Shown here in pieces: positions 33,709 to 43,698 of a DNA stretch of 64,000 nucleotides. The stretch lies in NCBI GenBank assembly GCA_017399695.1, contig JAFQBK010000004.1:50439-114438 (forward strand). The letters run 5' to 3'. The notes under the pieces are model-generated. The model saw only the letters and a program-made list of their open reading frames with translations. It did not search any database and was not told the origin of the DNA. Source of the stretch: Clostridia bacterium (GTDB lineage: Bacteria > Bacillota > Clostridia > UBA1381 > UBA9506). The position numbers and the translations under genes are program-made. How positions within the stretch are numbered: the first letter of the stretch is position 1; each line of letters starts with the position of its first letter.

Positions 33709-34509
33709 TTACACGATGTCAGTTTGTGCCTTTGCCTCTTTCCAAAGCTTGTCCTGTTCATCAGCAGTCATTTCAGAAAGCGGTTTTCCTAAAGCCTCGG
33801 CAGCGTTTTCGACTGCCTCAAAACGAGTAATGAATTTATCGGTAGAGTGGTTAAGCGCAGTTTCGGCTTTGATATCCGCAAAGCGAGCCACATTGACTGC
33901 TGTGAAAATCACATCGCCCAACTCGTCCTCAATATACGCTGTATTGCCGGAAGCAATCGCATCCTCAAGCTCTTTGATTTCGCTTTTTAATTGTGAAAGC
34001 ACATCAGAAATATTTTCCCAGTCAAGCCCTGATTTTGCAGATTTTTTAGAAACCTTTTGCGCACGCATTAAAGCGGGTAGATAGGAACAAACATCCTTTA
34101 AGTCCTGCGTGATAGAGGTGTTACCCTTTTCCTTTTGTTTGTTCTTATCCCAGGTGTCCAGCACTTCCTCAGGTGTTGCGGCCTTATCCGTACCAAAGAT
34201 GTGTGTATGACGGGAAATCATTTTGTCGCAGACGTGACGGAGAACGTCGTTTATCGTAAAGGTTCCATCGGATTCGCCGATACAAGAATGGAATACGACC
34301 TGCAAAAGCACATCGCCCAATTCGTCAGCAAATGCATCCTTGTCTCCGCTGTCTAAAGCTTCGATAGCTTCATATGATTCTTCAATGAGATTCATCTTCA
34401 CGGAATCGTGCGTTTGAACGCGATCCCATGGGCAACCATCCTCACTTCGCAACATCTTTATTATACCAATTAAATCGTCAAAAGTATAGTCTTTTTTTCC
34501 TATATTCAT
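33709..34509 (-). CDS. mazG: Nucleoside triphosphate pyrophosphohydrolase MazG
   Basis: About 266 residues from the ATG at 34509 (AGGTG upstream; a TTG seven codons earlier is in frame). Two MazG domains are visible. The first has RSEDGCPWDRVQTHDSVKMN, IEESYEAIEALDSGD and ADELGDVLLQVVFHS. The second has GLDWENISDVLSQLKSEI and EDELGDVIFTAVNVAR. It hydrolyses (d)NTPs to the monophosphates and pyrophosphate, cleaning up abnormal nucleotides. The length is normal for the two-domain form. mazG next to hup is common in Clostridia. Confidence 0.93.
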   Translation of the reverse strand: MNIGKKDYTFDDLIGIIKMLRSEDGCPWDRVQTHDSVKMNLIEESYEAIEALDSGDKDAFADELGDVLLQVVFHSCIGESDGTFTINDVLRHVCDKMISRHTHIFGTDKAATPEEVLDTWDKNKQKEKGNTSITQDLKDVCSYLPALMRAQKVSKKSAKSGLDWENISDVLSQLKSEIKELEDAIASGNTAYIEDELGDVIFTAVNVARFADIKAETALNHSTDKFITRFEAVENAAEALGKPLSEMTADEQDKLWKEAKAQTDIV

Positions 34510-34603
34510 AAAATTTTCACCTATTCCCAAAAATTATTATATATTTTTAGTGATTTCGCCGAAAAAATGGGGATTATTCTCGTATTTTCGGTGAAAATGT
34601 CAC

Positions 34604-36316
34604 TTAATTTCGCTTAGTTATGGCGCTAATGTCCTCTTTTTTGAGTGCTTTGGTAAGGAGTAAGACGCCGAAATATATGATTGCAGCGGCGAAAATAGCA
34701 AAGAGCAGTGCCAAAGCCGTCTTCATTTGCATTCCGGATACCAGCGGAGTAATTGGTGCATTCTGCGGCAAGAAGCCGATGAAGCCTGAAAGCGGAGCAG
34801 CGCCGATTAAGTTTGCTGCAAACTGATAGCAGATAACTGCACCAAAAGCCATCAAAATTGCCGCCAGAATCGGTTTTAGGATATTGTCCCAAACGGAGAA
34901 CTCAGGACGAATAATTTTTGCGATAGAGACAAGATTTAACGCTGCTATCACTGAATAGCAAAGAATCGTCGATAAAGGTGCGCCTCCGATGTTGATTTCG
35001 CTGATTGGAATCAGGAAAAAGTTTGTTGCAATTTTGACCAAACCACCGATGGCCATATGCTTTACCGGAAGCATCACTCGACCGGAGGCCTGTAGGATAG
35101 CAGTGCTTACCGAGACAATGCAGACAAAGAGCACTGATATGCCGAGGACGGAAAGTGTACTTTGTGCGCGTGCGTTATCATAAACCACCGCAAGAATCGG
35201 TTCGGAAAGGATGGATAGCCCAATAGCACACGGCAACGCAAACAGCGTTGTCAAGCGGATGGATACCTCCGTAAAGGTACGGACTTTTCCGAGGTCACGG
35301 GTTGCAAATGCACCTGAAATTGCGGGCACTAAACACATCGAAAGTGCCGTGACGATGGTCAGCGGCAGATTAAACATCGGAACCGCATAGCCGGAATATG
35401 CGCCGTACAGAACCTCGGTTGCCTTTTCGGAAAGTGGAAGTCCAATGGCTGCTTCCTCTGCGGTCAGTCCGTAAAAGCCGGAGAGCGTTGCGTGCATCTC
35501 CGCAGAAACAGTGATTTCTGCCAATCGGTGACGAATGGTGAACAAATCAATGAGATTGGTGAGCGAAGAGACGGCGGCTCCTAACGTAATTGGAATGGCG
35601 ATTGCTAAAAGCGACCATACAATTTGTTTCATACTCCGCATCGGTGCCGGATGGGGGAGCTTTATGACCTGCATCTTTCGTTTGTCGATGAGATATATAA
35701 TAACCATCGAAAGGCAGCCCAAAAGGGCGCCGCCCGTAACACCCAAAACTGCGCCGGATGCGGAATTAATAATTCCTGTCGGCAGTAGGAGAGAGGCAAG
35801 GGCAAGTCCAATGACAAGCTTTCCAACGGCTTCTGCCACTTCGGAAATCGCGGTTGGAGTCATATTGGAACGACCCTGAAAGTATCCTCTGAATGCTGAA
35901 AGGACAGCGATAAAAAAGACCGCAGGTGCAATACACATAATGCCGAGTGTCGAATTTTCAGAGCCGACACTGTTTGCCAAAAGCCCGGCACAGAAAAACA
36001 GAACAAACGCACCCAAAAGACCGATGATGGTCAAAAGGGAGAGGGCAGCATAAAAGATGCGGCGTGCTTCACGCTCGTTATGCTTTGCCACGCTTTCCGA
36101 AACCATTTTGGAAACAGCGACCGGGAGACCGGCAGTCGCAATTACAAATAATATCGCGTAAAAGTTATATGCGCTGGAAAACAGTGCCATGCCCTCTTCT
36201 TTCAGAATATGAGCAAGAGGGATCTTAAATACAGCGCCAATAATTTTTACTAAGAAATTTGCCGCAACCAAGACGGCCGTTCCCCGTAAAAAAGATTGTT
36301 TTTTCATTCCTGACAA
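34604..36316 (-). CDS. MurJ/SpoVB-like lipid flippase
   Basis: About 570 residues with some 14 membrane helices of the MOP superfamily. The start KKQSFLRGTAVLVAANFLVKI and PLAHILKEEGMALFSSAYNF are typical of the SpoVB/YtgP group, which flips lipid II or acts in spore cortex synthesis. TTG 36316 is used because AAGGAGG lies exactly 7 bases upstream; ATG 36307 is the alternative. It differs from the Wzx at 9850 in sequence and in its location among housekeeping genes. Whether it acts in vegetative growth or sporulation cannot be told. Confidence 0.88.
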   Translation of the reverse strand: MSGMKKQSFLRGTAVLVAANFLVKIIGAVFKIPLAHILKEEGMALFSSAYNFYAILFVIATAGLPVAVSKMVSESVAKHNEREARRIFYAALSLLTIIGLLGAFVLFFCAGLLANSVGSENSTLGIMCIAPAVFFIAVLSAFRGYFQGRSNMTPTAISEVAEAVGKLVIGLALASLLLPTGIINSASGAVLGVTGGALLGCLSMVIIYLIDKRKMQVIKLPHPAPMRSMKQIVWSLLAIAIPITLGAAVSSLTNLIDLFTIRHRLAEITVSAEMHATLSGFYGLTAEEAAIGLPLSEKATEVLYGAYSGYAVPMFNLPLTIVTALSMCLVPAISGAFATRDLGKVRTFTEVSIRLTTLFALPCAIGLSILSEPILAVVYDNARAQSTLSVLGISVLFVCIVSVSTAILQASGRVMLPVKHMAIGGLVKIATNFFLIPISEINIGGAPLSTILCYSVIAALNLVSIAKIIRPEFSVWDNILKPILAAILMAFGAVICYQFAANLIGAAPLSGFIGFLPQNAPITPLVSGMQMKTALALLFAIFAAAIIYFGVLLLTKALKKEDISAITKRN

Positions 36317-36385
36317 GTGATTTCCTCCTTTTGCAAAGCAAAGATATGAATCCAATATCAATGTATTGCCAAAGTAAAGATGATA

Positions 36386-37750
36386 TTACTTTCCAAGACA
36401 AAAGCGGGAGAAAATGCGATCTACAATTTCTTCGGAAACCGTCTGGCCGGTAATTTCTCCAAAGGCAGAAATCGCATTGGTAATATCAATTCCCAATAGG
36501 TCAAAGGGAACAAGACCCACGGAGGAAATTGCAGCCGAAAGACATTCCTTTGCGGAAAAAAGCGCCTGCTTGTGACGCAGGTTCGTGATGGTGACGCTGT
36601 CATCTGCCGTGATTTCTCCCAAAGAAAACATCGAAGAAATCATCTCAGATAATTGCTCGGTTCCCTCACCGGTTTTTGCAGAAATACGAACCGCAGGGAA
36701 GTGTTCATCCAGACCGCAAAGTGCAGGGTGTGCCTCCAAATCGGTTTTATTGATGACCAAAATGGCCTTCTTTTCGCCCAGCTTTTCGGCAATCTTCAAA
36801 TCTTCATTGCAAACCCCACGCGCTGCATCAATTAAAAACAGAACGAGGTCGGCTTTTTGTAAGTATTCCTCTGCCTTGTTGATGCCGAGAGATTCTACCG
36901 GATTATCGGTATCGCGAATGCCGGCAGTATCGAATACATTCAGAGTGAGACCGGCGAGATTTACGCGTTCTTCAATGACATCGCGTGTAGTTCCGGCAAT
37001 GTCGGTGACAATCGCACGTTCTTTATCCGCCAACACATTCAGAAGCGAGGATTTTCCAACATTCGGCTGACCGATGATGACAGTGTTGATTCCGTCGCGG
37101 ATGAAAGTTCCTCGTTCCGCGGACAACAAAAGAGCATCCGTTTCTTTTAGAATATCATTTAATTCATCAGAAAGCTGTGCTTCGCCCAACGCATCAATTT
37201 CCTCTTCGGGGTAGTCGGCACACACATCAATCTGTGCCATGATATTAATCAGTCTTTCGCGTAAGTTGGCAATTTTTCGTGAGATATTTCCCTCGAGCTG
37301 ATGCGTCGCCGTATCAAGAGCAAGAGAGGAGGGTGCGTTAATCAAATCAATGACGGCTTCTGCCTGCGATAAATCCAAACGACCGTTTAAGAATGCGCGC
37401 TTGGTAAACTCGCCCGGGCTAGCTAGTACTGCACCGCTTGCCAAAACGGCACCTAAGACAGCGTTCGTGACCGTGATTCCGCCGTGGCAGTTGATTTCGA
37501 CGGTGTCCTCGCCGGTAAAGGTGTGCGGGGCACGAAGTACTGACACAAGCACTTCATCAATCGTTTTACCGCCCAACTTAATATGTCCGTATAAAATGGT
37601 GTGGCTTTTTGCCTGCGAAAGCGTTTTCCCTTTCGGACTTTTAAATATTTTATCGCAGATACCAAAGGCCTCCGGACCGCTGATGCGGATAACGGAAATC
37701 CCTCCCACACCGTGCGGTGTGGCAACGGCGGCAATGGTTTCACAGAGCAT
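36386..37750 (-). CDS. mnmE: tRNA modification GTPase MnmE
   Basis: About 454 residues. The N-terminal folate-binding domain has IAAVATPHGVGGISVIRISG. The GTPase domain inserted in the helical domain has GQPNVGKSSLLN, DTAGI and INKTD. The C terminus ends FCLGK, the equivalent of the essential C-terminal C(I/L)GK motif. With MnmG it modifies U34 of tRNAs reading NNA/NNG codons. AAGGGG at proper spacing supports the ATG at 37750 over one two codons earlier. It overlaps the end of the upstream Cys-rich gene by 11 bases. Confidence 0.96.
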   Translation of the reverse strand: MLCETIAAVATPHGVGGISVIRISGPEAFGICDKIFKSPKGKTLSQAKSHTILYGHIKLGGKTIDEVLVSVLRAPHTFTGEDTVEINCHGGITVTNAVLGAVLASGAVLASPGEFTKRAFLNGRLDLSQAEAVIDLINAPSSLALDTATHQLEGNISRKIANLRERLINIMAQIDVCADYPEEEIDALGEAQLSDELNDILKETDALLLSAERGTFIRDGINTVIIGQPNVGKSSLLNVLADKERAIVTDIAGTTRDVIEERVNLAGLTLNVFDTAGIRDTDNPVESLGINKAEEYLQKADLVLFLIDAARGVCNEDLKIAEKLGEKKAILVINKTDLEAHPALCGLDEHFPAVRISAKTGEGTEQLSEMISSMFSLGEITADDSVTITNLRHKQALFSAKECLSAAISSVGLVPFDLLGIDITNAISAFGEITGQTVSEEIVDRIFSRFCLGK

Positions 37751-38264
37751 GGTCATATCCCCTTAACTTGTTGTAATCATCTAAAATATCAGTCAGTGCA
37801 TCCAAAAAATCAGCAATTTCGGAAAAGCGAGAGAGCAACCGAAAAGCACGGGTCACTTCCCTTTTAAATTCGCACTCGATGTAAGGTGAGGCCTCCGGGT
37901 GCGTGAGTGGGCATATCGTAGCTCTCGGGTCTAATATGATACGCACCGGGCTCCCGTGCCTAAAATACGGAATCAAAGGAAAAATCCGGCAGGATAGAGG
38001 CCTTAAGCTGCGCTCGCAGGGGCGGGTGCAGCATATCAGTTTAGCATTTTTCCCGTTTTTATATGTAAACTCGGAGTCTAATATACGAAAGCCATCCAAG
38101 CCTTTAAACAGAGCCTCTTCGCCGGGGAAGAGGTACATACCGACCTCATCCTCCTCGCTCGGCTGACAACAGAGCTTACCGCATAATTTGCCGCAATCAA
38201 CCGGAAGCGGAGTAAGGGTATCGAGCCGCTCATAAATTGCTTTGTAAATTTCTTTGATATGCAT
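37740..38264 (-). CDS. Conserved Cys-rich protein of unknown function
   Basis: 174 residues from the ATG at 38264 (AGGAGA upstream). Two cysteine groups, CGKLCGKLCC (about residues 21-30) and ICCTRPCERSLRPLSCRIFP (about 76-95), plus a later Cys in TICPLTHPEA, could hold an iron-sulfur cluster or zinc. The layout recalls YkgJ-type metal-binding proteins, but the match is not firm. It overlaps the start of mnmE, so it may be co-translated with it. I do not recognise a function. Confidence 0.7.
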   Translation of the reverse strand: MHIKEIYKAIYERLDTLTPLPVDCGKLCGKLCCQPSEEDEVGMYLFPGEEALFKGLDGFRILDSEFTYKNGKNAKLICCTRPCERSLRPLSCRIFPLIPYFRHGSPVRIILDPRATICPLTHPEASPYIECEFKREVTRAFRLLSRFSEIADFLDALTDILDDYNKLRGYDHAL

Positions 38265-38278
38265 TCTATTCTCCTGTG

Positions 38279-38306
38279 AAAAAGCGGTGCGGCAACGCCA
38301 CACCGC
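38279..38306 (-). terminator. Intrinsic terminator after gatB
   Basis: On the - strand GCGGTGTGGC pairs (one mismatch) with GCCGCACCGC around a 3-base loop, followed by TTTTT (complement of 38279-38283). It ends the gatC-gatA-gatB transcript just upstream of the Cys-rich gene. Confidence 0.85.
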
Positions 38307-38318
38307 ATGTTAGTTTTT

Positions 38319-39752
38319 TTACGCTTTGTCTAAAGCTTCTTTTAAGAGTTTGTTAATCATCTGCGGGTTCGCTTTGCCCTTGGAAACGCGCATGACCTGA
38401 CCAACCAAGAAGCCCATTGCTTTGTCTTTACCTGCCTTATAATCTGCAATCGACTGCGGGTTCTGCGAAAGAACATCGTTAATCATTGTAAGGATTGCAC
38501 CCTCATCGGAAACCTGCGCAAGTCCCAGCTTTTCAACCAAAGCTTCCGGATCTGCAGGCTCTGCAAACATCGCATCGAGGACCTTTTTCGCTGCACTGTT
38601 GGAAATGGTTCCTTTTTCAATTAAAGCAATCATTTTCGCCAGTTGTGCAGGTGTAAATGGGATATCCGCCGGCTCTAACTCTTTGTCATTCAGGATTTTA
38701 GAGATGTCGCCCATCAGCCAGTTGCTGACTGCTTTCGGTGTTGCGCCGTCTGCTACCGCACCGTCAAAGAAATCGGCCATCTTTTTCGAGGAGGTCAGGA
38801 TAAATGCATCATATTCCGGCAGACCATACTCGCCGATGTAGCGAGCCTTTCTCTGCTCAGGAAGCTCCGGAATGGTGCTTCTAATTTCCTCAACCCATTC
38901 ATCAGAAACCACAATCGGAACTAAGTCCGGTTCCGGGAAATAGCGGTAATCCTGTGCGTCCTCTTTGCTTCTCATCGGGGTACTGATGCCTTTGACATCA
39001 TCCCAACGGCGGGTTTCCTGTTCCACAACACCGCCTGCATCCAAAATTTCTGCCTGACGCTTTTGTTCGTATTCCATCGCGCGAACAGCAGCGCGGAAGG
39101 AGTTTACATTCTTCATTTCGCAACGGGTACCGAATTCTTTCTGACCGACCGGACGAAGCGAAAGGTTGACATCGCAGCGAAGCGAGCCTTCCTGCATCTT
39201 ACAGTCGGAAACCTCAGTGTATTCCAAAATGGATTTTAAGGTTTCAAGATAAATGCGTGCCTCTTCCGGAGAGCGCATATCCGGCTCGGATACAATCTCA
39301 ATCAGCGGTACGCCGCAACGGTTGTAGTCTGCCATGGACTCATTGCCGTAATCATCGTGAATCAGCTTACCTGCATCTTCTTCGATATGGATACGTGTGA
39401 TGCCGATGCGTCTGGTTTCGCCGTCAACCTCAATGTCAATATAGCCGTTCTGGCAGAGCGGCAGGTCAAACTGCGAAATCTGATACGCTTTCGGCAGGTC
39501 AGGGTAGAAGTAGTTCTTTCTGTCCTGCTTTCCGTATTTGGTAATGGAGCAGTTGGTTGCAAGACCTGCCTTGATGGCATAGTCAACAACCGCCTTGTTA
39601 AGAACGGGGAGCGTTCCCGGCATACCGGTACAAACCGGGCAGCAACGGGTGTTCGGCTCACCGCCGAATTCGTTTTTACAACTGCAGAAAATTTTAGTTT
39701 TTGTCGAAAGCTCTGCATGGACTTCAAGTCCGATGACTGTCTCGTATTTCAT
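38319..39752 (-). CDS. gatB: Asp/Glu-tRNA amidotransferase subunit B
   Basis: 477 residues. YETVIGLEVHAELSTKTKIFC, LEIV/PLIEIVSEPDMRSPEEA and the zinc-site cysteines (FCSCKNEFGG, CPVC) define GatB, and the C-terminal YqeY-like tail (GQVMRVSKGKANPQMINKLL) binds tRNA. It activates mischarged Glu-tRNA(Gln)/Asp-tRNA(Asn) for amidation. GGGAGG precedes the ATG. It is the last gene of gatC-gatA-gatB. Confidence 0.97.
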   Translation of the reverse strand: MKYETVIGLEVHAELSTKTKIFCSCKNEFGGEPNTRCCPVCTGMPGTLPVLNKAVVDYAIKAGLATNCSITKYGKQDRKNYFYPDLPKAYQISQFDLPLCQNGYIDIEVDGETRRIGITRIHIEEDAGKLIHDDYGNESMADYNRCGVPLIEIVSEPDMRSPEEARIYLETLKSILEYTEVSDCKMQEGSLRCDVNLSLRPVGQKEFGTRCEMKNVNSFRAAVRAMEYEQKRQAEILDAGGVVEQETRRWDDVKGISTPMRSKEDAQDYRYFPEPDLVPIVVSDEWVEEIRSTIPELPEQRKARYIGEYGLPEYDAFILTSSKKMADFFDGAVADGATPKAVSNWLMGDISKILNDKELEPADIPFTPAQLAKMIALIEKGTISNSAAKKVLDAMFAEPADPEALVEKLGLAQVSDEGAILTMINDVLSQNPQSIADYKAGKDKAMGFLVGQVMRVSKGKANPQMINKLLKEALDKA

Positions 39753-39767
39753 TTTGTGTATCCTCCC

Positions 39768-41222
39768 TTACAGATTCGGTTTTACTTTGGTGATGGTTTT
39801 CTCGAGTGCATAAGCGGCATTTAAGACGGTTGCCTCATCGAAAGGCTTACCGATAATCTGAATGCCGATGGGCAGACCGTTTTTGTCATATCCGCAGGGA
39901 ATGACAATTGCCGGCAGACCGCCGATGTTAACGGATACGGTACAAATATCAGCCATATACATCTCGAGCGGGTCGGAGGTCTTTTCACCGATGCCGAATG
40001 CAGTGGTCGGGGAGGCGGGCGTTACCAAAACATCGTAGGTTTCAAACGCCTTGCCGAAATCATTCATAATCATGGTACGCACCTGCTGTGCTTTTTTGTA
40101 ATACGCATCATAGTAGCCGGAAGACAGGGCGTAAGTACCAATCATAATACGACGCTTTACTTCTGCGCCGAAGCCTTCGCTTCGGGTTTGGCAGTAAAGG
40201 TCGATTAAGTCATTAAATTTCTCTGCGCGGTAGCCGTATTTTACACCGTCAAAACGGGCAAGATTCGAGCTTGCCTCTGCAGAGGAAATCATGTAGTAGG
40301 CAGGAAGTGCATACTCATTGAGAGGCAGACTCATATCGCTAAATTCTGCGCCCTCTGCTTTCATATTAGAAAGAGCAGCGTTTACAGCAGCAGTTACCTC
40401 TTCGCTGATACCCTGACCAAAATATTCCTGCGGAACACCAATTTTAAGGCCACGGATATCACCGGTGAGTGCCGCTTCAAAATTCGGATGCTGGATGTTA
40501 ACACTGGTCGAGTCCTTTGCGTCATACCCTGCAATCTGGTCTAATACCATCGCGCAGTCCTTAACGTCTTTGGTCATCGGACCAATCTGGTCAAGTGACG
40601 ATGCAAACGCAATCAAACCATAGCGGGAAACGGAGCCATAGGTCGGCTTTAAACCAACACAACCGCAAAGAGCGGCAGGCTGACGAATGGAGCCGCCCGT
40701 GTCGGAGCCGAGGGTAAAGAAGGCCTCGTCGGCTGCAACGCTTGCAGCACTACCGCCGGAGGAACCGCCCGGAACTTTAGTAATATCATAGGGGTTTTTC
40801 GTTTTCTTATAGTAAGAGTTTTCCGTAGAAGAACCCATTGCAAACTCGTCCATGTTGACCTTACCCAAAAGTACGGTATCAGCACCGGCAAGCTTTTCGG
40901 TTACGGTCGCATTATACGGGGGCTTAAAGTTATACAGCATTTTGGAAGAACAGGTCGTCAATACATCTTTCGTACACATATTGTCCTTTAATGCCATCGG
41001 AACACCGGCGAGTGCGCCGACTTCTTCGCCTGAGGCAATTTTTGCATCGATTTTTTCAGCCTGTGCGATTGCTTCGTCACCCAAAACGGTTACAAAGCTT
41101 TCCACCTTGTCTTCTACCTGTGCAATGCGGTCTAATGCGGACTGCGTTGCTTCTTTGGAAGAAATCTTCTTTTCTTTAATCATGTCACGAATTTCGTGCG
41201 CTGTTAATGTATATAAATCCAA
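39768..41222 (-). CDS. gatA: Asp/Glu-tRNA amidotransferase subunit A
   Basis: About 484 residues. The Ser-cisSer-Lys catalytic triad is visible: ALKDNMCTK (Lys), [11 protein letters not shown] and [13 protein letters not shown]. It frees ammonia from glutamine for GatB. The family N terminus ([15 protein letters not shown]) and AGAGGTG spacing point to TTG 41222 as start rather than the TTG six codons upstream. Confidence 0.97.
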   Translation of the reverse strand: MDLYTLTAHEIRDMIKEKKISSKEATQSALDRIAQVEDKVESFVTVLGDEAIAQAEKIDAKIASGEEVGALAGVPMALKDNMCTKDVLTTCSSKMLYNFKPPYNATVTEKLAGADTVLLGKVNMDEFAMGSSTENSYYKKTKNPYDITKVPGGSSGGSAASVAADEAFFTLGSDTGGSIRQPAALCGCVGLKPTYGSVSRYGLIAFASSLDQIGPMTKDVKDCAMVLDQIAGYDAKDSTSVNIQHPNFEAALTGDIRGLKIGVPQEYFGQGISEEVTAAVNAALSNMKAEGAEFSDMSLPLNEYALPAYYMISSAEASSNLARFDGVKYGYRAEKFNDLIDLYCQTRSEGFGAEVKRRIMIGTYALSSGYYDAYYKKAQQVRTMIMNDFGKAFETYDVLVTPASPTTAFGIGEKTSDPLEMYMADICTVSVNIGGLPAIVIPCGYDKNGLPIGIQIIGKPFDEATVLNAAYALEKTITKVKPNL

Positions 41223-41252
41223 TTTTGTCACCTCTTTCAATTCGTAAATTTA

Positions 41253-41540
41253 TTATTCAACAACCTTAGGAATCAAAAAGCCTTCGCCGTCCGAGTCAGG
41301 AGCATTCTTTAAGATTTCCTCTCTCGGGAAAGACTCGGCGATTTCGTCTTTCCGGAATGCGTTCTGCATCGGGATTGCGTGAGCCGTCGGAACGACGCCT
41401 TCGGTGTCAAGCTCGTTAAGCTTATCGGCAAAACCGATGATGCTTCCCATATCTTCCATCAGTCGTGTGGTTTCTTCTTCTGTAAGGTTTAAGCGTGCAA
41501 GCTTTGCTACGTGCAAAACCTCTTCCCTGGTAATTTTCAT
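41253..41540 (-). CDS. gatC: Asp/Glu-tRNA amidotransferase subunit C
   Basis: 95 residues from the ATG at 41540 (GAGGAGG upstream; the open frame runs further but without a site). KITREEVLHVAKLARLNLTEE and the C-terminal FRKDEIAESFPREEILKNAP are typical of GatC, which wraps and stabilises GatA/GatB. It begins a three-gene unit. Confidence 0.95.
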   Translation of the reverse strand: MKITREEVLHVAKLARLNLTEEETTRLMEDMGSIIGFADKLNELDTEGVVPTAHAIPMQNAFRKDEIAESFPREEILKNAPDSDGEGFLIPKVVE

Positions 41541-41601
41541 ACCCTTATCCTCCTCATATTTATTCATACCGATATTCGCGGTATCATTTTCAAGTAGCCT
41601 A

Positions 41602-42444
41602 TTATTTTGTGGTTGCATCTTCAAACAAAGTTTCGTCTTTTTCCTCTTCAGCTTTTGGCATTAGATGCTTATCCATGACGTTCCATACATAATAATTCAT
41701 CGTATAAGAAGACCATACGATTAAAAACAAAGCCATTAAAAGAAGCCAAAGCAGCGGATAGTTGTAAAGTAACAAGATATGAACCGCACCGATGACAATA
41801 AGAATCAGCGTGTTTTGCGGCAATTTAGCAATGGCTAAAATAAATGAATTTTTAATGATTTCCGTAAAGCGCATTTCAAAAGTAATCATTAAGGGGTACA
41901 GATAAAAGCTTGCAGAAAACAGAATCGCACCCAAAAGAATGGTCAGCCCGAACAGGATACCGATGTTGATACCGTTTGCGATAAAGAAGTTGCGGTACCA
42001 GAAAAATGCGGTAATAAACAGATAAATCATCACGCATTGCAGAATACTCATCAAAAGTCCTTGTTTCCAGTTTTTCTTTGTGTGCTCAAAAAAATCCGAG
42101 CATAAAAATGCGTGCTCCTGACGGGAGTAGTTGCGGACGATATAAGTAAGACCTGCGGTGAACGGACCCGTCAGCATAAACGGCACAAAGGGCAGAATCG
42201 GCGGAAGAGCCTTAGAGTTGATGACTGCATCAATATAAAGAATAGCATTTTCTCCATACAGATATGGTATAGCAAATAAAAGTGCCGCGCCGAAGAAAAT
42301 CACGTTGCACGCAAAATATAAAAGGTTCAGCTCCATCATTTTCCAGAACTTCCTGCCTAAAATATCAAAATAGCTGCGCTTTGCGGCTTCTTCTTTGCTG
42401 ATTCCTTTGCCCGGTGTCGCATAGTTTGTGTTAAAAAGTCCCAT
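41602..42444 (-). CDS. DUF624 (YesL-like) membrane protein
   Basis: 280 residues with five or six membrane helices. The N-terminal RSYFDILGRKFWKMMELNLL and the GPFTAGLTYIVRNYSRQEHA loop are typical of DUF624/YesL proteins, often found with carbohydrate uptake genes. No function is established. Here it lies between gatC and a U32 protein gene, without transport genes. AGGAGG precedes the ATG; the tail is acidic. Confidence 0.85.
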   Translation of the reverse strand: MGLFNTNYATPGKGISKEEAAKRSYFDILGRKFWKMMELNLLYFACNVIFFGAALLFAIPYLYGENAILYIDAVINSKALPPILPFVPFMLTGPFTAGLTYIVRNYSRQEHAFLCSDFFEHTKKNWKQGLLMSILQCVMIYLFITAFFWYRNFFIANGINIGILFGLTILLGAILFSASFYLYPLMITFEMRFTEIIKNSFILAIAKLPQNTLILIVIGAVHILLLYNYPLLWLLLMALFLIVWSSYTMNYYVWNVMDKHLMPKAEEEKDETLFEDATTK

Positions 42445-42461
42445 AAAAGTTCCTCCTGATA

Positions 42462-43694
42462 TTAGTTCGATTCCCGTACTTTTCGAAGCATTGTCCGAAT
42501 GGGGTAGTGCTTGGGAAGCTTTAAGCGAATGATTTGCTGTGCGTGCGGACAGGAGTCAATCTCCTCTCCGTCTTCATTTTTCATCTTGTCGACCGTATAG
42601 GTGACGAAATCTTCGACGGGCGGTACGATTTCTAAGGTATCACCTGTAAAGAAGCGGTTGCGCTGCTCGATGAGCGTTTCGCCGGTTTCTTCATCGTAGC
42701 CCACTACCATACCAACTACCTCATAGGTGCGGATGTAGGCAGACGAGCCATACACCTGCGCCTCGCTGTCAGGCTTTCCCAAATAAAAGCCGGTGGTGTA
42801 GTGGCGGTTGCTCACCTTTTTTAGCTCTTCGTTCCATTTTTCCTGGAATATATATTTTTCCGGATTTTCAAGGTAGGAATCAATCGCCTCGCGGTAGGTC
42901 TTTACCACGCTTGCGACATAGTATTCGGTTTTAACTCTGCCCTCAAGCTTAAAGCTGGTAATGCCGCTTTCAATCAGCTCGGGGATATGTTCTATCATAC
43001 ATAAGTCACGGGAGTTAAAAATAAAGGTTCCCCGTTCATTTTCAAATACATCCATATATTCGCCCGGCCGCTTTTGCTCTACTAAAGAGTAATTCCAACG
43101 GCAGGGGTGTGCACATTCACCCTGATTGGCATCGCGGCTTGCCATATAGTTGGAAAGCAGACAACGGCCTGAATAGGAAATGCACATTGCTCCGTGCACA
43201 AAGGCTTCCAGCTCCAAATCGGACGGAACATTCTTGCGGATTTGTGCAATTTCGGAAAGGGAAAGCTCCCGCGCAAGCACCACGCGTTTCGCACCAAGGG
43301 TATGCCAGGCAGAAACAGTTTGGTAATTGACGTTGTTTGCCTGTGTGCTGACGTGCAGGGGGATGTCAGGCACCAACTCCTTTGCCAGAGTAAATGCGCC
43401 CAAATCGGAGATGATAAGCCCATCCGGCCCGAGTTCGTTCATTTCCTCTAAAAATTTCGGAAAGGCATCAATATCTTCGTTGTGCGGAATGATGTTTGCC
43501 GTAATGTAAATCTTTTTCCCTCTTTGATGGGCAAATTCAATTCCTTCTGCCAGTTCATCGTGGGAAAAGTTTTTCGCCGCTGCACGCAAAGAAAACGCCT
43601 CGCCACCGGCGTAAACCGCATCGGCACCATAGGTGATTGCCATTTTCAGCCGTTCTAAATTTCCGGCAGGGGCAAGCAATTCAATCGGATTCAT
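42462..43694 (-). CDS. U32 peptidase-family protein (TrhP-like tRNA hydroxylation)
   Basis: 410 residues. ELLAPAGNLERLKMAITYGAD, the signature FVHGAMCISYSGRCLLSNYM and the conserved cysteines in NQGECAHPCRW define the U32 family. Members were named peptidases, but several (TrhP/RlhA) carry out hydroxylation of tRNA U34 or rRNA using prephenate and probably an Fe-S cluster. This form has the C-terminal beta domain of the YrrO/TrhP type. It starts five bases after dxs ends, on the same strand. Confidence 0.9.
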   Translation of the reverse strand: MNPIELLAPAGNLERLKMAITYGADAVYAGGEAFSLRAAAKNFSHDELAEGIEFAHQRGKKIYITANIIPHNEDIDAFPKFLEEMNELGPDGLIISDLGAFTLAKELVPDIPLHVSTQANNVNYQTVSAWHTLGAKRVVLARELSLSEIAQIRKNVPSDLELEAFVHGAMCISYSGRCLLSNYMASRDANQGECAHPCRWNYSLVEQKRPGEYMDVFENERGTFIFNSRDLCMIEHIPELIESGITSFKLEGRVKTEYYVASVVKTYREAIDSYLENPEKYIFQEKWNEELKKVSNRHYTTGFYLGKPDSEAQVYGSSAYIRTYEVVGMVVGYDEETGETLIEQRNRFFTGDTLEIVPPVEDFVTYTVDKMKNEDGEEIDSCPHAQQIIRLKLPKHYPIRTMLRKVRESN

Positions 43695-43698
43695 CGTT

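Noticed and set aside
34531..34603. Imperfect inverted repeat (TTTCGCCGAAAA / TTTTCGGTGAAA) between mazG and the MurJ-like gene
   Set aside because: One mismatch, a loop of more than 20 bases and no T-run on either strand; not a convincing terminator.
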